Source: Sphingobacterium siyangense | Lineage (GTDB): Bacteria > Bacteroidota > Bacteroidia > Sphingobacteriales > Sphingobacteriaceae | Assembly: GCF_007830445.1 (NCBI RefSeq) | Contig: NZ_VLKR01000016.1 | Coordinates: forward strand, 82,416-146,415 | Reading direction: 5' to 3' | DNA: 64,000 nt | Part shown: piece after piece, positions 34,184 to 42,906 of the stretch | Position numbering within the stretch: position 1 is the first letter of the stretch | Layout: the number at the start of each line of letters is the position of its first letter | Translations under genes and position numbers: made by a program | The notes under the pieces: model-generated | The model's input: the letters and a program-made list of their open reading frames with translations, nothing else | Database searches by the model: none | What the model was told of the DNA's origin: nothing

Positions 34184-34202
34184 TTGAGTACTTTTTACTC
34201 AT
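34184..34202. promoter_or_regulatory. Operator-like dyad B (candidate NrtR site)
   Basis: TTGAGTACTTTTTACTCAT, identical to dyad A in 18 of 19 positions. Its centre is 55 bp from that of dyad A, on the upstream side of the -33 element. Confidence 0.75.
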
Positions 34203-34446
34203 AAAATCAAACAACAATACATATAATACTGTATATCAGTAAAATAATTTAAATAAAACAGCGTAGCAAAAAATTCATCCTCCATTTCTAAATAGTAAAC
34301 ATGAAACTGATTTCCTGATTAGCGGATAGCTGATCAAGATAAGTATTAAATCGAAACATATGGATATCAAGTCATATCTAACAACAATTTTTAATCAGTA
34401 TTTAGACAGTCATTAGTCACTGATTATACAGTCTACACTGAGTCAT

Positions 34447-34490
34447 CACTGAACAAGCACTGAACGATCACTGAACAAGCACTGAACAAA
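34447..34490. repeat. Four 11-base tandem repeats
   Basis: CACTGAACAAG, CACTGAACGAT, CACTGAACAAG, CACTGAACAAA in direct succession; the preceding ~60 bases contain further CACTGA/TCACTGA-like words, so the block looks like a degenerate iterated motif. The 11-base period is about one helical turn, which would suit an array of protein sites. Confidence 0.7.
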
Positions 34491-34748
34491 CAATGTTAAA
34501 AGGTCGAATTTGATATCGCTCTGATCCCTGTTTGCTACTAGGGTTTCCCGCTCTTCGTTCGATTAACGGGTAGAAAGAAAACACGTCCTACAAGACAAAA
34601 AAATGTGATGGAAATATTGACTGCACAAGCCTATAGGAGCTGTTCAGGTGATAAAAAACCACTGAGAGACAGTTCCAATAAAAATTAGCTGATTATAGGG
34701 ATTGAAATTTTGCGATAAAACATGATCTTTGTCTATACCAAAGTCACA

Positions 34749-34788
34749 AAATTCTTTGTCAGCCCACAAATGTGCTAGCAAAGAATTT
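34749..34788 (+). promoter_or_regulatory. Hairpin ahead of the three-gene operon
   Basis: AAATTCTTTG (34749-34758) pairs with CAAAGAATTT (34779-34788), and the interior CAGCCCAC/GTGCT can extend the stem imperfectly. The ATG of the next gene is 20 bases downstream; it may be an operator, a 5' leader hairpin or a weak terminator for an upstream transcript. Confidence 0.5.
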
Positions 34789-34808
34789 GAATTACTTAAG
34801 CATAAAGC

Positions 34809-35300
34809 ATGGAATTAGCCAATCTTATCAAACAGGATATTGAGTCAATTTTACAGATTGAATCTCAAGACATCAAACAATTGGTCGAGGACTATCGCGA
34901 AGACTTAATGGATGCGGATACCTATGACGCCATTGATGCGTACAATATGCTCTATTCGAATATTTATGAAATGTCCGAGGAAGAATACCTCGATGCTTTT
35001 CGTACGCTGGGAGAAGCCTATCCAAACTTCGGCAAGGCCGATGAAAATGACATCCAAAAATCAATCGCTGAATTAGAACGATTAAAACATGCTTTTAATG
35101 AACTACAACTCAATACAACAGAAGGTAAACAGCTTCTAGCATTACAATTAGCGGTTTTGGAACTGGACATTCAGGTCTACCAAAAACAAACTTTATCGCC
35201 GACTACACTTGAGATACAAGCTGAGATCAATTTATTGGAAACCGAATCGTTTGGATTAACCAATCAGATCAATCTGTTTTTAGAACAATACCACGATTAG
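34809..35300 (+). CDS. Acidic helical protein of unknown function
   Basis: 163 residues, unrecognised. Strongly acidic and helical throughout, with heptad-like patterns (residues ~85-160: LERLKHAFNELQL, LLALQLAVLELDIQVYQ, EINLLETESFGLTNQINLFLEQ) that suggest a coiled-coil or helical bundle. No signal or membrane segment, so cytoplasmic. First gene of an operon with the two following genes: spacing to the next ATG is 2 bases. Confidence 0.65.
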   Translation: MELANLIKQDIESILQIESQDIKQLVEDYREDLMDADTYDAIDAYNMLYSNIYEMSEEEYLDAFRTLGEAYPNFGKADENDIQKSIAELERLKHAFNELQLNTTEGKQLLALQLAVLELDIQVYQKQTLSPTTLEIQAEINLLETESFGLTNQINLFLEQYHD

Positions 35301-35302
35301 TT

Positions 35303-36259
35303 ATGCAATCATTTTATCCGACGAATCGCCTGTGGTTAAAAACAGGTCTTTGCATGCTTTGCTTACTGACCGGTCTCGCAACATCGTTGTTTGCAGATCA
35401 AAACAAGATCGTTTTTCAGTCACAGCAGCAGCCAGGAAACAGATTACCCTTTTACATTACGGACCAAGGGACGCTTTGTTATAATTTGCCGGTGGACACC
35501 ATGGGCGTATATGCCATACAGATCGATCTCAACAGGCTTTTCCCGACCGCAACGGCAGAGCATCTTCGTTCAAAATATTATGAACTATCAGACAGCACAA
35601 TAACAATAATCAACTATGCCGAACCGGCTACCGCCATCAACTATAGGGTTACTGATAACAACTTTGTCATATCCAAATCCTCCGATTGGCTCGCGGACTA
35701 CCAACCTGAATTTCAATTCATCGCTTTGGACAGCCTCAAACACATGGAGAACTTATTCGACACGAACGATTTGGGCGGCCTAATGCAGTTGGAGGCAACC
35801 AAGCTCCCTTTTGAAAATATACTTTTATTTTTTAGTCAGCTGCATGGATTTTCCACAGTAGAGGAATTTAGCAGCAATGCCATTCATCGGATTTTAGAAA
35901 AGGATCAGTATGCTATTGCCAAACAATTTCATCACTTATTTCTGACGAGAAACAGACAAGTCGATGATTTCGAAGTACTGAAGGCGGCAATAGAAAAAAA
36001 CGATATGGATTTTATCCGTAAAACCTCTTTAAATAGTCTAAACCGTCTGGGTATAGATGAAGTTAAAGCGGATTATAGCTTCACACAATGTACATTACTT
36101 GGAAAAGCGATCTTAATGAAAAACAACATTGCCATAGATTATCTTTTGCAGAAAGGTGCCACCACGGAGAAAGTATATCAATATGAATCCGACGTATTAT
36201 CTGCTTTTCAACTCGCCGAAAAGACCAAGTCAAAGAAAATCATTAAACTATTTCAGTAA
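35303..36259 (+). CDS. Secreted protein with C-terminal ankyrin-like repeats, unknown function
   Basis: 318 residues. RLWLKTGLCMLCLLTGLATSLFAD is a signal peptide after a short polar start. The mature protein has a beta-rich ~130-residue part, then a helical region; the last ~80 residues look like ankyrin-type helix pairs (TLLGKAILMKNNIAIDYLLQKGATTE, SAFQLAEKTKSKKIIKLF). Ankyrin-like ends usually bind proteins. It lies between an acidic helical protein and a papain-like enzyme, so it could be its partner in the periplasm. Function not assigned. Confidence 0.65.
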   Translation: MQSFYPTNRLWLKTGLCMLCLLTGLATSLFADQNKIVFQSQQQPGNRLPFYITDQGTLCYNLPVDTMGVYAIQIDLNRLFPTATAEHLRSKYYELSDSTITIINYAEPATAINYRVTDNNFVISKSSDWLADYQPEFQFIALDSLKHMENLFDTNDLGGLMQLEATKLPFENILLFFSQLHGFSTVEEFSSNAIHRILEKDQYAIAKQFHHLFLTRNRQVDDFEVLKAAIEKNDMDFIRKTSLNSLNRLGIDEVKADYSFTQCTLLGKAILMKNNIAIDYLLQKGATTEKVYQYESDVLSAFQLAEKTKSKKIIKLFQ

Positions 36260-36274
36260 ATCATACATAAAACA

Positions 36275-36952
36275 ATGAAAAAGACACTTATTTACCTCAT
36301 ATCTCTTGTTAGTTATCTTCTGATCATCGCAGTGCTGACATTGCCAGTTCATGCGCAAAAAAAGCCAATGGTTCCCAAGCAATCGAAGGCTAATTCAAAA
36401 CTACCCCAGTTCAACGATGGCGATATGATCTTTCAGTCTTCTATTTCACCGCAATGCAAGGCGATCCAATTAGCAACGCGTTCTCCGTATTCCCATTGTG
36501 GAATTATTTTTTATGAGAACGGTAAACCTTATGTACTGGAAGCCGTACAGCCCGTAACTGTAACTAAGTTAGAACACTGGATTGCGCGTGGCGAAAAGCA
36601 GCATTACGCGGTTAAACGCCTCAAAAATGCAGACCAGGTACTGACCAATTCGACACTGGCCAAAATGAAAGCAATCGGCAAAGATTTTATCAGCAAAAAT
36701 TACGACGCGACATTCGAATGGTCAGACGATAAGATCTATTGCTCGGAATTGATCTGGAAAATATACCAGCGTGGAGCGAACATCGAAGTTGGGAAGCTTG
36801 AGAAACTAAAAGATTTTGATTTAAGCAGCCCCGAAGTGAAAACTAAGCTGAAAGAACGTTATGGTAACAATGTTCCGCTGAATGAAACGGTCATATCACC
36901 CGCCTCAATTTTTAATAGTCCATTGTTGATTACGGTGACGAGTAATTATTAA
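36275..36952 (+). CDS. YiiX-type permuted papain-like amidase/peptidase
   Basis: 225 residues with an N-terminal signal (LIYLISLVSYLLIIAVLTLPVHAQ). The circularly permuted NlpC/P60-like fold is recognised by FNDGDMIFQSSISPQCKAIQLATRSPYSHCGIIF, which holds the catalytic His, and DDKIYCSELIWKIYQ, with the catalytic Cys. E. coli YiiX/YebB-type and eukaryotic relatives cleave amide or lipid-amide bonds; the substrate here is unknown, but export suggests the cell wall or a lipid. Last gene of the three-gene operon (15 bases after the ankyrin-like gene). Confidence 0.85.
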   Translation: MKKTLIYLISLVSYLLIIAVLTLPVHAQKKPMVPKQSKANSKLPQFNDGDMIFQSSISPQCKAIQLATRSPYSHCGIIFYENGKPYVLEAVQPVTVTKLEHWIARGEKQHYAVKRLKNADQVLTNSTLAKMKAIGKDFISKNYDATFEWSDDKIYCSELIWKIYQRGANIEVGKLEKLKDFDLSSPEVKTKLKERYGNNVPLNETVISPASIFNSPLLITVTSNY

Positions 36953-36965
36953 GCAGGCTTGCCCC

Positions 36966-37946
36966 CTATTTTTGAAGCTGAACAATATTTCCGCCATTTA
37001 ATTTACTTTCTTCGGCTGCATCTATAAATGCGCATATTGCCAGAGTTTCCTTTTCGTCAACCGGACTTACACCCGTTTCGAAAAACGGAAGGATCTTATC
37101 CAACAATGGGCCGTATCCCATAAATTGTCCCAAATGGACAATCTGATCTTTCAAAAAAACCGTTCCACCAAAATCATCCTTTCCCTCGCGAATACCCCGA
37201 AGTGAGGCAACTCTTCCATCCGCCCACTCCCCAACATAAAACGAAGTACCCTGTTCCTGAATAGTCTTTACCGAGCGGCATCCCGGTCCCATCAATGCAA
37301 ATAACATTTCGACCCCATGGATGCCATACCAATACAGATCCTTATGCGAAGGTTCCGTTACTGCCGGACAATAGACATCTGCGCCTATTACCTTAGTCCT
37401 ATCCAACTCCTGAAGTCCGGTAATATAACGCAAGGAGCTTGATGAAAAAACAGGGCAATCGTAGTTTTTTGCTGATTGAAAAATTTGGAAAGCGTCTTTA
37501 TAGGAATTCGCTATTGGTTTATCAATAAATAAAGGTTTTTTAGCTTTGATTACTTGAAGTGCCTGCTCCAGATGAAGATTTCCATCATTAGTCTCCAAAA
37601 ACACATAGTCCACTTTTTTCAATAGCTCGGCAATACTTGATACAATCGAAACACCGAGCTGTTGCACTTCCGCTGTAATTTTCGGAATACGCTCAATACT
37701 TAAGGGAATTGTTTTGCTTCCGTAGGGATAAGCCGCAACAACCCTGTATTTTCCGTAGGGATGATTGCTAGCAGCCGTATTAATCGCTCTTGTAAAAGCA
37801 ACAGCGTGTGTAATGTCTAGCCCAATGATCCCTATCTTTTTTACGTTACCATGCTCCGAGAACACCTTATTATTCGCATTAACGGCATAGGATAATCCAA
37901 ATGCAAAGGAGGCCATCAAGAATTTTTTTCTATTCATTTGATTCAT
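36966..37946 (-). CDS. Gfo/Idh/MocA-family oxidoreductase
   Basis: 326 residues. After a hydrophobic N-terminus (RKKFLMASFAFGLSYAVNANN) that may be an export signal, KKIGIIGLDITHAVAF is the nucleotide-binding strand-loop, lacking one Gly of GxGxxG. FIDKPIANS corresponds to the EKP motif and its catalytic Lys. YWYGIHGVEMLFALMGPG is the C-terminal domain substrate region. Such exported Gfo/Idh proteins in PULs act on sugar derivatives with a tightly bound cofactor. Last gene of the seven-gene operon; overlaps the M20 gene by 17 bases. Confidence 0.85.
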   Translation of the reverse strand: MNQMNRKKFLMASFAFGLSYAVNANNKVFSEHGNVKKIGIIGLDITHAVAFTRAINTAASNHPYGKYRVVAAYPYGSKTIPLSIERIPKITAEVQQLGVSIVSSIAELLKKVDYVFLETNDGNLHLEQALQVIKAKKPLFIDKPIANSYKDAFQIFQSAKNYDCPVFSSSSLRYITGLQELDRTKVIGADVYCPAVTEPSHKDLYWYGIHGVEMLFALMGPGCRSVKTIQEQGTSFYVGEWADGRVASLRGIREGKDDFGGTVFLKDQIVHLGQFMGYGPLLDKILPFFETGVSPVDEKETLAICAFIDAAEESKLNGGNIVQLQK

Positions 37947-39141
37947 TCAAAAGGGAAATAGCTGCATTGACTAAAACAGCGATTGATGTTTCGAAAGCCT
38001 TTTCATCCAGATTGAACTGTGGATTATGAAGACCATATTGTGTGGCAGAATCGTCATTATTTGTGCCTATCAACATAAACAAGGCGGGATAACGATAAGA
38101 ATAATAAGCAAAATCCTCGGCCGCCATCCAGATTTCGAGATCTTGTGGCACACTATTCCCCATCGTCTCCGCGATAATAGTTTTGACTTTTTGCGTTAAC
38201 GCGGGATCATTATAAAGCGCGGGATAACCATGCCGGACTTCAACTTCTACCTTTGCACCAAGCGATACGGGAAGCGTCGCCGCTATTTCAGCAACCATTT
38301 CCAGCGCCTCCTTGCGCCATACCTCATCCATTGTACGAAATGTTCCGGCTAATTTGACTTCCTCGGGAATAACATTGGCCGCGCCATCTCCAATAAAACG
38401 ACCAAAGGTCAATACAGATGGTACATCAGGGTTGGCTTTCCGACTGACAACTTGCTGTAAGGTGGTGAGTAACTGCGCGCCGATCATAATGGGATCAACA
38501 GCCCGATGTGGCTCCGCAGCATGGCCACCGCGTCCCTTAATGGTAAAATAGAACTCGTCGCTCGAGGCCATAAATCGCCCGGAACGTAAACCGACTTTTC
38601 CTACAGAAACACGGGGACTTACATGTAAACCCAGCACAGCTTTAATCGTTCCACCGAAAGATTCCAGAATCCCGGATTCCAAAACCTGAATCGCTCCGCC
38701 AGGAATCTTTTCCTCAGCAGGCTGAAATAGCAAAACAATTTTACCGGAAAACTCCGTTTTATAATCATTTAATATAGATGCGGCCCCCAATAGATTAGCC
38801 GTATGAAAATCATGACCACAAGCATGCATGACACCACTATTCTTCGATTTATATCCCACATCATTTTGCTCGTCTATCGGTAAAGCATCAATATCTGCCC
38901 GTAATACCACAATATCATCACTTGCCGATTTTTGACCGGTCAGCACAGCCACAACACCTGTTTGAGCGACAATCTCAAATGGTATCCCCAAATCCCCGAG
39001 TTGTTGCTGAATATAGGCACTTGTCTCGTATTCTTGGAAAGACAATTCAGGATGCTGATGAATATGTCGACGTATTGCAACGATTTTCGGAAAAATGTTC
39101 TCTATCTTGGTATTTAATTCTTTCAGTATTGGCTCGATCAT
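37930..39141 (-). CDS. M20D-family amidohydrolase (hippurate/N-acyl-amino-acid hydrolase type)
   Basis: 403 residues. Two-metal amidohydrolase: LRADIDALPI, MHACGHDFHTANLLG, LLFQPAEEKIPGGA and MAAEDFAYYSYRYPALFML hold the metal ligands and the catalytic Glu pair; GRGGHAAEPHRAVDPI is the dimerisation domain with its His. Such enzymes remove acyl groups from amino acids or amino compounds in the cytoplasm (no signal). In this catabolic operon deacylation of an N-acyl sugar product is a plausible role but is not proven. Gap to the upstream symporter gene is 40 bases. Confidence 0.92.
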   Translation of the reverse strand: MIEPILKELNTKIENIFPKIVAIRRHIHQHPELSFQEYETSAYIQQQLGDLGIPFEIVAQTGVVAVLTGQKSASDDIVVLRADIDALPIDEQNDVGYKSKNSGVMHACGHDFHTANLLGAASILNDYKTEFSGKIVLLFQPAEEKIPGGAIQVLESGILESFGGTIKAVLGLHVSPRVSVGKVGLRSGRFMASSDEFYFTIKGRGGHAAEPHRAVDPIMIGAQLLTTLQQVVSRKANPDVPSVLTFGRFIGDGAANVIPEEVKLAGTFRTMDEVWRKEALEMVAEIAATLPVSLGAKVEVEVRHGYPALYNDPALTQKVKTIIAETMGNSVPQDLEIWMAAEDFAYYSYRYPALFMLIGTNNDDSATQYGLHNPQFNLDEKAFETSIAVLVNAAISLLNESNE

Positions 39142-39181
39142 CTGGATAAGTTTTAAAAGTTTAACACTTCAACAAGTTAAG

Positions 39182-40747
39182 CTAAAAATAACGTACATAA
39201 AAATAGAGCACCAACACCGTTATAATTATCCACCATAAGGTCGGATTTCGAAATCCACGGTAAGCGGCTTTATCTTGATCCGGCACCCGAAAAGAATCGC
39301 CCGTCAACACAAGATTTTTTAACCTTGCTTCTGAGACCGCAGGTGTCAACAAACTGACCACGGCACAAGCAATCATACAAGTCCAGAATACAATACCTGT
39401 TCTATTAAAAAATGGCATTTCAGGTAAGGCATATTCCAAAAGTAAAGAAAGGGGAATTGTCAGTAAACCTGCTGTCAAAGCACCCTGCGATGTGGTTCTT
39501 TTCCAAAAAACCCCCATTAAAAACATCGTTGCAATGCCTGGTGTAAAAAGACCGTATAGATTCATCAAATAAAGGAAAACTGGTTTATCCGAATAACTGA
39601 TCAGTACAACCGCACTCATGATTCCGAGCACGATAATAGCGACTCCGGCGCGCTTACCAAAACGGACTGCTTCGTAGTCACTTGCATTTTTATTAATATA
39701 CTGGCTATAGATATCGACGGTCAGAATCGTTGTACAGGAATTGATCGCTCCTGAAATATGGGACATGATAGCCGAAATTAACCCTGCCATCACCAAACCA
39801 ACCAGACCTTTGGGCAATAAGGTTTCCACGAGTGTCGCAAACAGCAAATCAGGCTGATCGAGATGCGGCAGGAATTTTGGAGCCACCAACGCCGGAATAG
39901 TAATAATCAAGGGAACCAAAAATTTAAGATAGTCACCAAAGATGACACCCATGCGCCCATGCCATTCATTTTTTGCCGCCAATACGCGCTGCACAATAAA
40001 TTGGTTCGTAGCACAATAAAACACGCTGATACACAACAGTCCGCCTAAATACATGGTCCAGGGAAAGTCAGGATCAGATGCGGGATAAAACATTTTCCAA
40101 TCCTTGGAGGATTCTACCACAGACTGAAAACCTCCTGCCGCATCAATGGTGGCAAAAGTTAATACTATTCCGCCCAGCACCAAAATGACAAGCTGTACCA
40201 TCTCCGTCCATATCACCGCTTTTAGACCGCCTAAAACGGTATATAAACCGGTCAAAATTGCCATTCCAAAAATACTGTATAAAATAGGAATGCCGAATAA
40301 AGCGTGCAACGACAGACCGCCCAAATAAAGAACGGCCCCAATCTCCACAAAAACATAGGTAAACAGGATCAAAATAGCGTACAACACGCGGGTAGCGTTG
40401 CCATATCTTTTTTCGAGGTATTCAGGAATCGTATAGAAACCATTGCGGATATAAAAAGGGAGAAATATCCATAATAATGCATTAAAACCGATTAGAATCG
40501 CTCCCCATTCCAGGGTAATCGCGACAAAACCGCGACTATAAGCAGCCCCCATAGCGCCAACGAGATGATGGCTACTGATATTTGCGGCGATGATACTTCC
40601 GCCAATCATCCACCAAGGCAACTTATCACCCGCAAGAAAATAATCCCGCTTAGAGGCGGAGTTTTTTTTCGAAGCGTATAAGCCCAATACCACTATACCA
40701 ATAATATATACGGCAAAAATAACGACATCAATCCAATCGAGTTTCAT
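39182..40747 (-). CDS. Sodium/solute symporter (SSS family)
   Basis: 521 residues, about 13-14 membrane helices. The opening IDVVIFAVYIIGIVVLGLYASKKNSASKRDYFLAGDKLPWWMIGGSIIAANISSHHLVG is typical of SGLT-type SSS transporters in carbohydrate loci, including the YFLAG(D/R)xLPWW motif and Na+-site Ser residues. It should import a sugar or sugar acid across the inner membrane with Na+. Its start overlaps the 3' end of the ceramidase-like gene by 20 bases, so translational coupling is expected. Confidence 0.93.
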   Translation of the reverse strand: MKLDWIDVVIFAVYIIGIVVLGLYASKKNSASKRDYFLAGDKLPWWMIGGSIIAANISSHHLVGAMGAAYSRGFVAITLEWGAILIGFNALLWIFLPFYIRNGFYTIPEYLEKRYGNATRVLYAILILFTYVFVEIGAVLYLGGLSLHALFGIPILYSIFGMAILTGLYTVLGGLKAVIWTEMVQLVILVLGGIVLTFATIDAAGGFQSVVESSKDWKMFYPASDPDFPWTMYLGGLLCISVFYCATNQFIVQRVLAAKNEWHGRMGVIFGDYLKFLVPLIITIPALVAPKFLPHLDQPDLLFATLVETLLPKGLVGLVMAGLISAIMSHISGAINSCTTILTVDIYSQYINKNASDYEAVRFGKRAGVAIIVLGIMSAVVLISYSDKPVFLYLMNLYGLFTPGIATMFLMGVFWKRTTSQGALTAGLLTIPLSLLLEYALPEMPFFNRTGIVFWTCMIACAVVSLLTPAVSEARLKNLVLTGDSFRVPDQDKAAYRGFRNPTLWWIIITVLVLYFYVRYF

Positions 40748-42119
40748 CGGTCAATAATGTTTGAATTCCTAATTTAGTTTGTTCAATAAGTATTTCAAGA
40801 CCGCCGCTGGCATAAGGGCTCTGCCACACGGCATAAATATCCTTATCATAAAGCTCCTTCGGTGCGAGATACCCCACATAGCCATTCGCGATATTGATAA
40901 AAACGATCGTATGATCTGGAAATTGGGCTCTCACTTCAATTTGATAACAGGAATAGGCTTCGTTGGCCTGCGCCACCAACACGGCATCTCCCATTTTCCA
41001 GATCCACACCGGAATAATAGCTTCTTGTTGATCTCCAATGGATTTACGGGTATTATATTTCCGCCAAAGGCGATCTTTCATAACACGATCCGCACAGCGT
41101 TGGTATTCACTCAAAATTGCTTCGGGACTAGGCAGCTTTTTGTAAGGCACTTTGACGGATAATACCCTTTGCTTAAGATCGATTGAAGTAGTCTGTTCCC
41201 GAAATCCCCAACAGGCCAGTGGAGCCCCCGAAATCAAGGCTTCCTTAAAAACCCAGTTTTTATGACCATGCTGTTCCTGGGCCAGCGTCGCGAGAACAGC
41301 ATAACCCAACTGCTTTCCGTTGGCTTCGACCAGTGCTGGATCCTTTACATATTGTCTCCGTGGAGCTAAATCACCTGACGCGCCCTGTAAAAAAAGACAA
41401 GGCACGGATAAGGAGCGCTCTACTGTATTTCGCATTTCGCCCACAAAATCGGGTGAGAGCAAATCGTTCTCGTGAGCAAAGCTGGTTGGGTGGCAGGCAT
41501 AATTACAAATAACCGCTTTTAAGCTTTCAGTTTCATCATACAGCCGTCCGACCAACAAGGTTGTATCTGCTTCTTTCAATGGATTGTAACCAATCAGATA
41601 ATGAGAATCCACTTCCAGATCGCGGTTGCTTGCCAAATCACATACACCATAGTTCCAGGTTAGACTCCCCTTAAATAAACCACTTTGTGCCATTTCAACA
41701 CAAGATATCGCCTGTTGTTTGAGGAATTCAAGGTACGGCAAAATCAGTTCACCTCCAGGTTGCGCTGCATCTGTCGAACAGATGCTAGGCCCCGCATGGG
41801 TATGCGATAGCGCAAAAATCAGCTGCGATTCAGCCAGATTAAAATGACTGAGCAATGCTAATCGCAGATTTTGTTCATCAGCTGCATTTTTCCACCAGCC
41901 TAAATCAGCGGTTAGCAGGATTGCTGGCAAGCCATCGCAGGATTGCATATATAGACAATGCATCATCAAAGGTTGATGAACAGCCGTTGCCTGGTCAAAT
42001 GCAGCCGCCCCCCAATTACGGGAATAGATGCCGATCGGTGGAGTAATATCACATTGGCTAAGTCCAAATCGTCCGTACAAACTACCCGTCGTTTCTTTCA
42101 AGAGGTCTTTCTGTTTCAT
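40728..42119 (-). CDS. Neutral/alkaline ceramidase-like amidase (cytoplasmic)
   Basis: 463 residues. The ceramidase N-terminal fold is recognised by LSQCDITPPIG, LSHTHAGPS (two Zn-binding His), ICNYACHPTS (third His), LQGASGDLAPR (the catalytic Ser-containing motif) and QANEAYSCYQ (metal-binding Glu). Ceramidases release a fatty acid from a sphingoid amide. Here there is no signal peptide and the gene is in a sugar-catabolic operon, so the likely substrate is another amide or ester, for instance an N-acyl sugar. The C-terminal Ig-like domain of true ceramidases is absent; normal ones are ~650 residues. Confidence 0.85.
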   Translation of the reverse strand: MKQKDLLKETTGSLYGRFGLSQCDITPPIGIYSRNWGAAAFDQATAVHQPLMMHCLYMQSCDGLPAILLTADLGWWKNAADEQNLRLALLSHFNLAESQLIFALSHTHAGPSICSTDAAQPGGELILPYLEFLKQQAISCVEMAQSGLFKGSLTWNYGVCDLASNRDLEVDSHYLIGYNPLKEADTTLLVGRLYDETESLKAVICNYACHPTSFAHENDLLSPDFVGEMRNTVERSLSVPCLFLQGASGDLAPRRQYVKDPALVEANGKQLGYAVLATLAQEQHGHKNWVFKEALISGAPLACWGFREQTTSIDLKQRVLSVKVPYKKLPSPEAILSEYQRCADRVMKDRLWRKYNTRKSIGDQQEAIIPVWIWKMGDAVLVAQANEAYSCYQIEVRAQFPDHTIVFINIANGYVGYLAPKELYDKDIYAVWQSPYASGGLEILIEQTKLGIQTLLTDETRLD

Positions 42120-42122
42120 ACG

Positions 42123-42890
42123 TTAAGGTCTAATCAAAGACAGTCCACCATCCATCACAATTGCGGTACCAGTCATATGTTTACAATTGTCCGAACAGAT
42201 CCATAGCACCTGTTTAGCAACCTCTTCGGCTTCTATAATCTGGCCAAGTGGCACCACAGCCTTTGCTTTCATTTGAAGTTCGGCGTTTGATGACCAGACC
42301 ACTTTGCTCAACCCGGCATTGACATAGCCTGGTGCAATTTCGTTGACACGAATTCCATATGTTGCGTATTCAAGAGCCATGGCCTGGCAAAGCATACGTA
42401 GCCCAGCCTTAGAGACACTATAGGCCGGTAAATTTTGATGCACGGCATGTGCAGCCCAGCTACCCATAAAAACGATCGAACCCGCAAGCCCAGTCTCCAC
42501 AAATGACTTCGCACAGGCATTCGCCAGGAAGAATGAACCGTCGAGATTAACGGCCATTTCATTCTTCCATTCCTCGTTGCTTAACGTGCTGAAGTCTTTA
42601 ATAGTGACACATGCGGCATTCGCGATACAGATGGATATTGCACCCAACTCCTGCCTTATGCGTTGTACCCAGGCGTCAACCTGCCTGGCGTCTGCAACAT
42701 CGACCTGATCATAAAACAAACGTGCTCCAGCACCATCCAACAAGGGCCACCGCGCTCTCGCCACCTGCGGCTCAAACCGATCCGAGATGCATACAATTGC
42801 CTGCTGGGTCAAAAATGCTTCGGCCATAGCCCTTCCGATATCACCAAGTCCCCCACTGATCAATACGACTTTATTCTTATATTCCTCCAT
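42123..42890 (-). CDS. Short-chain dehydrogenase/reductase (SDR)
   Basis: 255 residues. VLISGGLGDIGRAMAEAF is the NAD(P)-binding TGxxxGxG-type loop, IANAAC is the NNAG-equivalent, and SIVFMGSWAAHAVHQNLPAYSVSKAG gives the Ser and Tyr-x-x-x-Lys catalytic residues. C-terminus GLSLIRP. Probably oxidises or reduces a hydroxyl of a sugar-acid intermediate. Located between the galactonate-dehydratase-like and ceramidase-like genes (gaps 16 and 3 bases), in the same operon. Confidence 0.92.
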   Translation of the reverse strand: MEEYKNKVVLISGGLGDIGRAMAEAFLTQQAIVCISDRFEPQVARARWPLLDGAGARLFYDQVDVADARQVDAWVQRIRQELGAISICIANAACVTIKDFSTLSNEEWKNEMAVNLDGSFFLANACAKSFVETGLAGSIVFMGSWAAHAVHQNLPAYSVSKAGLRMLCQAMALEYATYGIRVNEIAPGYVNAGLSKVVWSSNAELQMKAKAVVPLGQIIEAEEVAKQVLWICSDNCKHMTGTAIVMDGGLSLIRP

Positions 42891-42906
42891 TATCGCTCTT
42901 TTTAGA

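Larger units (their letters stand above)
34203..34808. other. Long non-coding stretch between the NAD operon and the next gene
   Basis: 606 bases without a convincing gene. It contains a block of 11-base tandem repeats (34447-34490), a GC-richer piece around 34540-34580 (CCCG...CGGG) that resembles no tRNA I can fold, and the hairpin just upstream of the next gene (34749-34788). Confidence 0.5.

Noticed and set aside
34447..34490. Short repeats as a CRISPR array
   Set aside because: Unit is 11 bases with no spacers and no cas gene in the window.
34540..34580. tRNA-like segment with a TTCGATT word and CCCG...CGGG arms
   Set aside because: The arms flanking TTCGATT do not pair as a T-stem and no acceptor stem or anticodon arm can be drawn; no tRNA.
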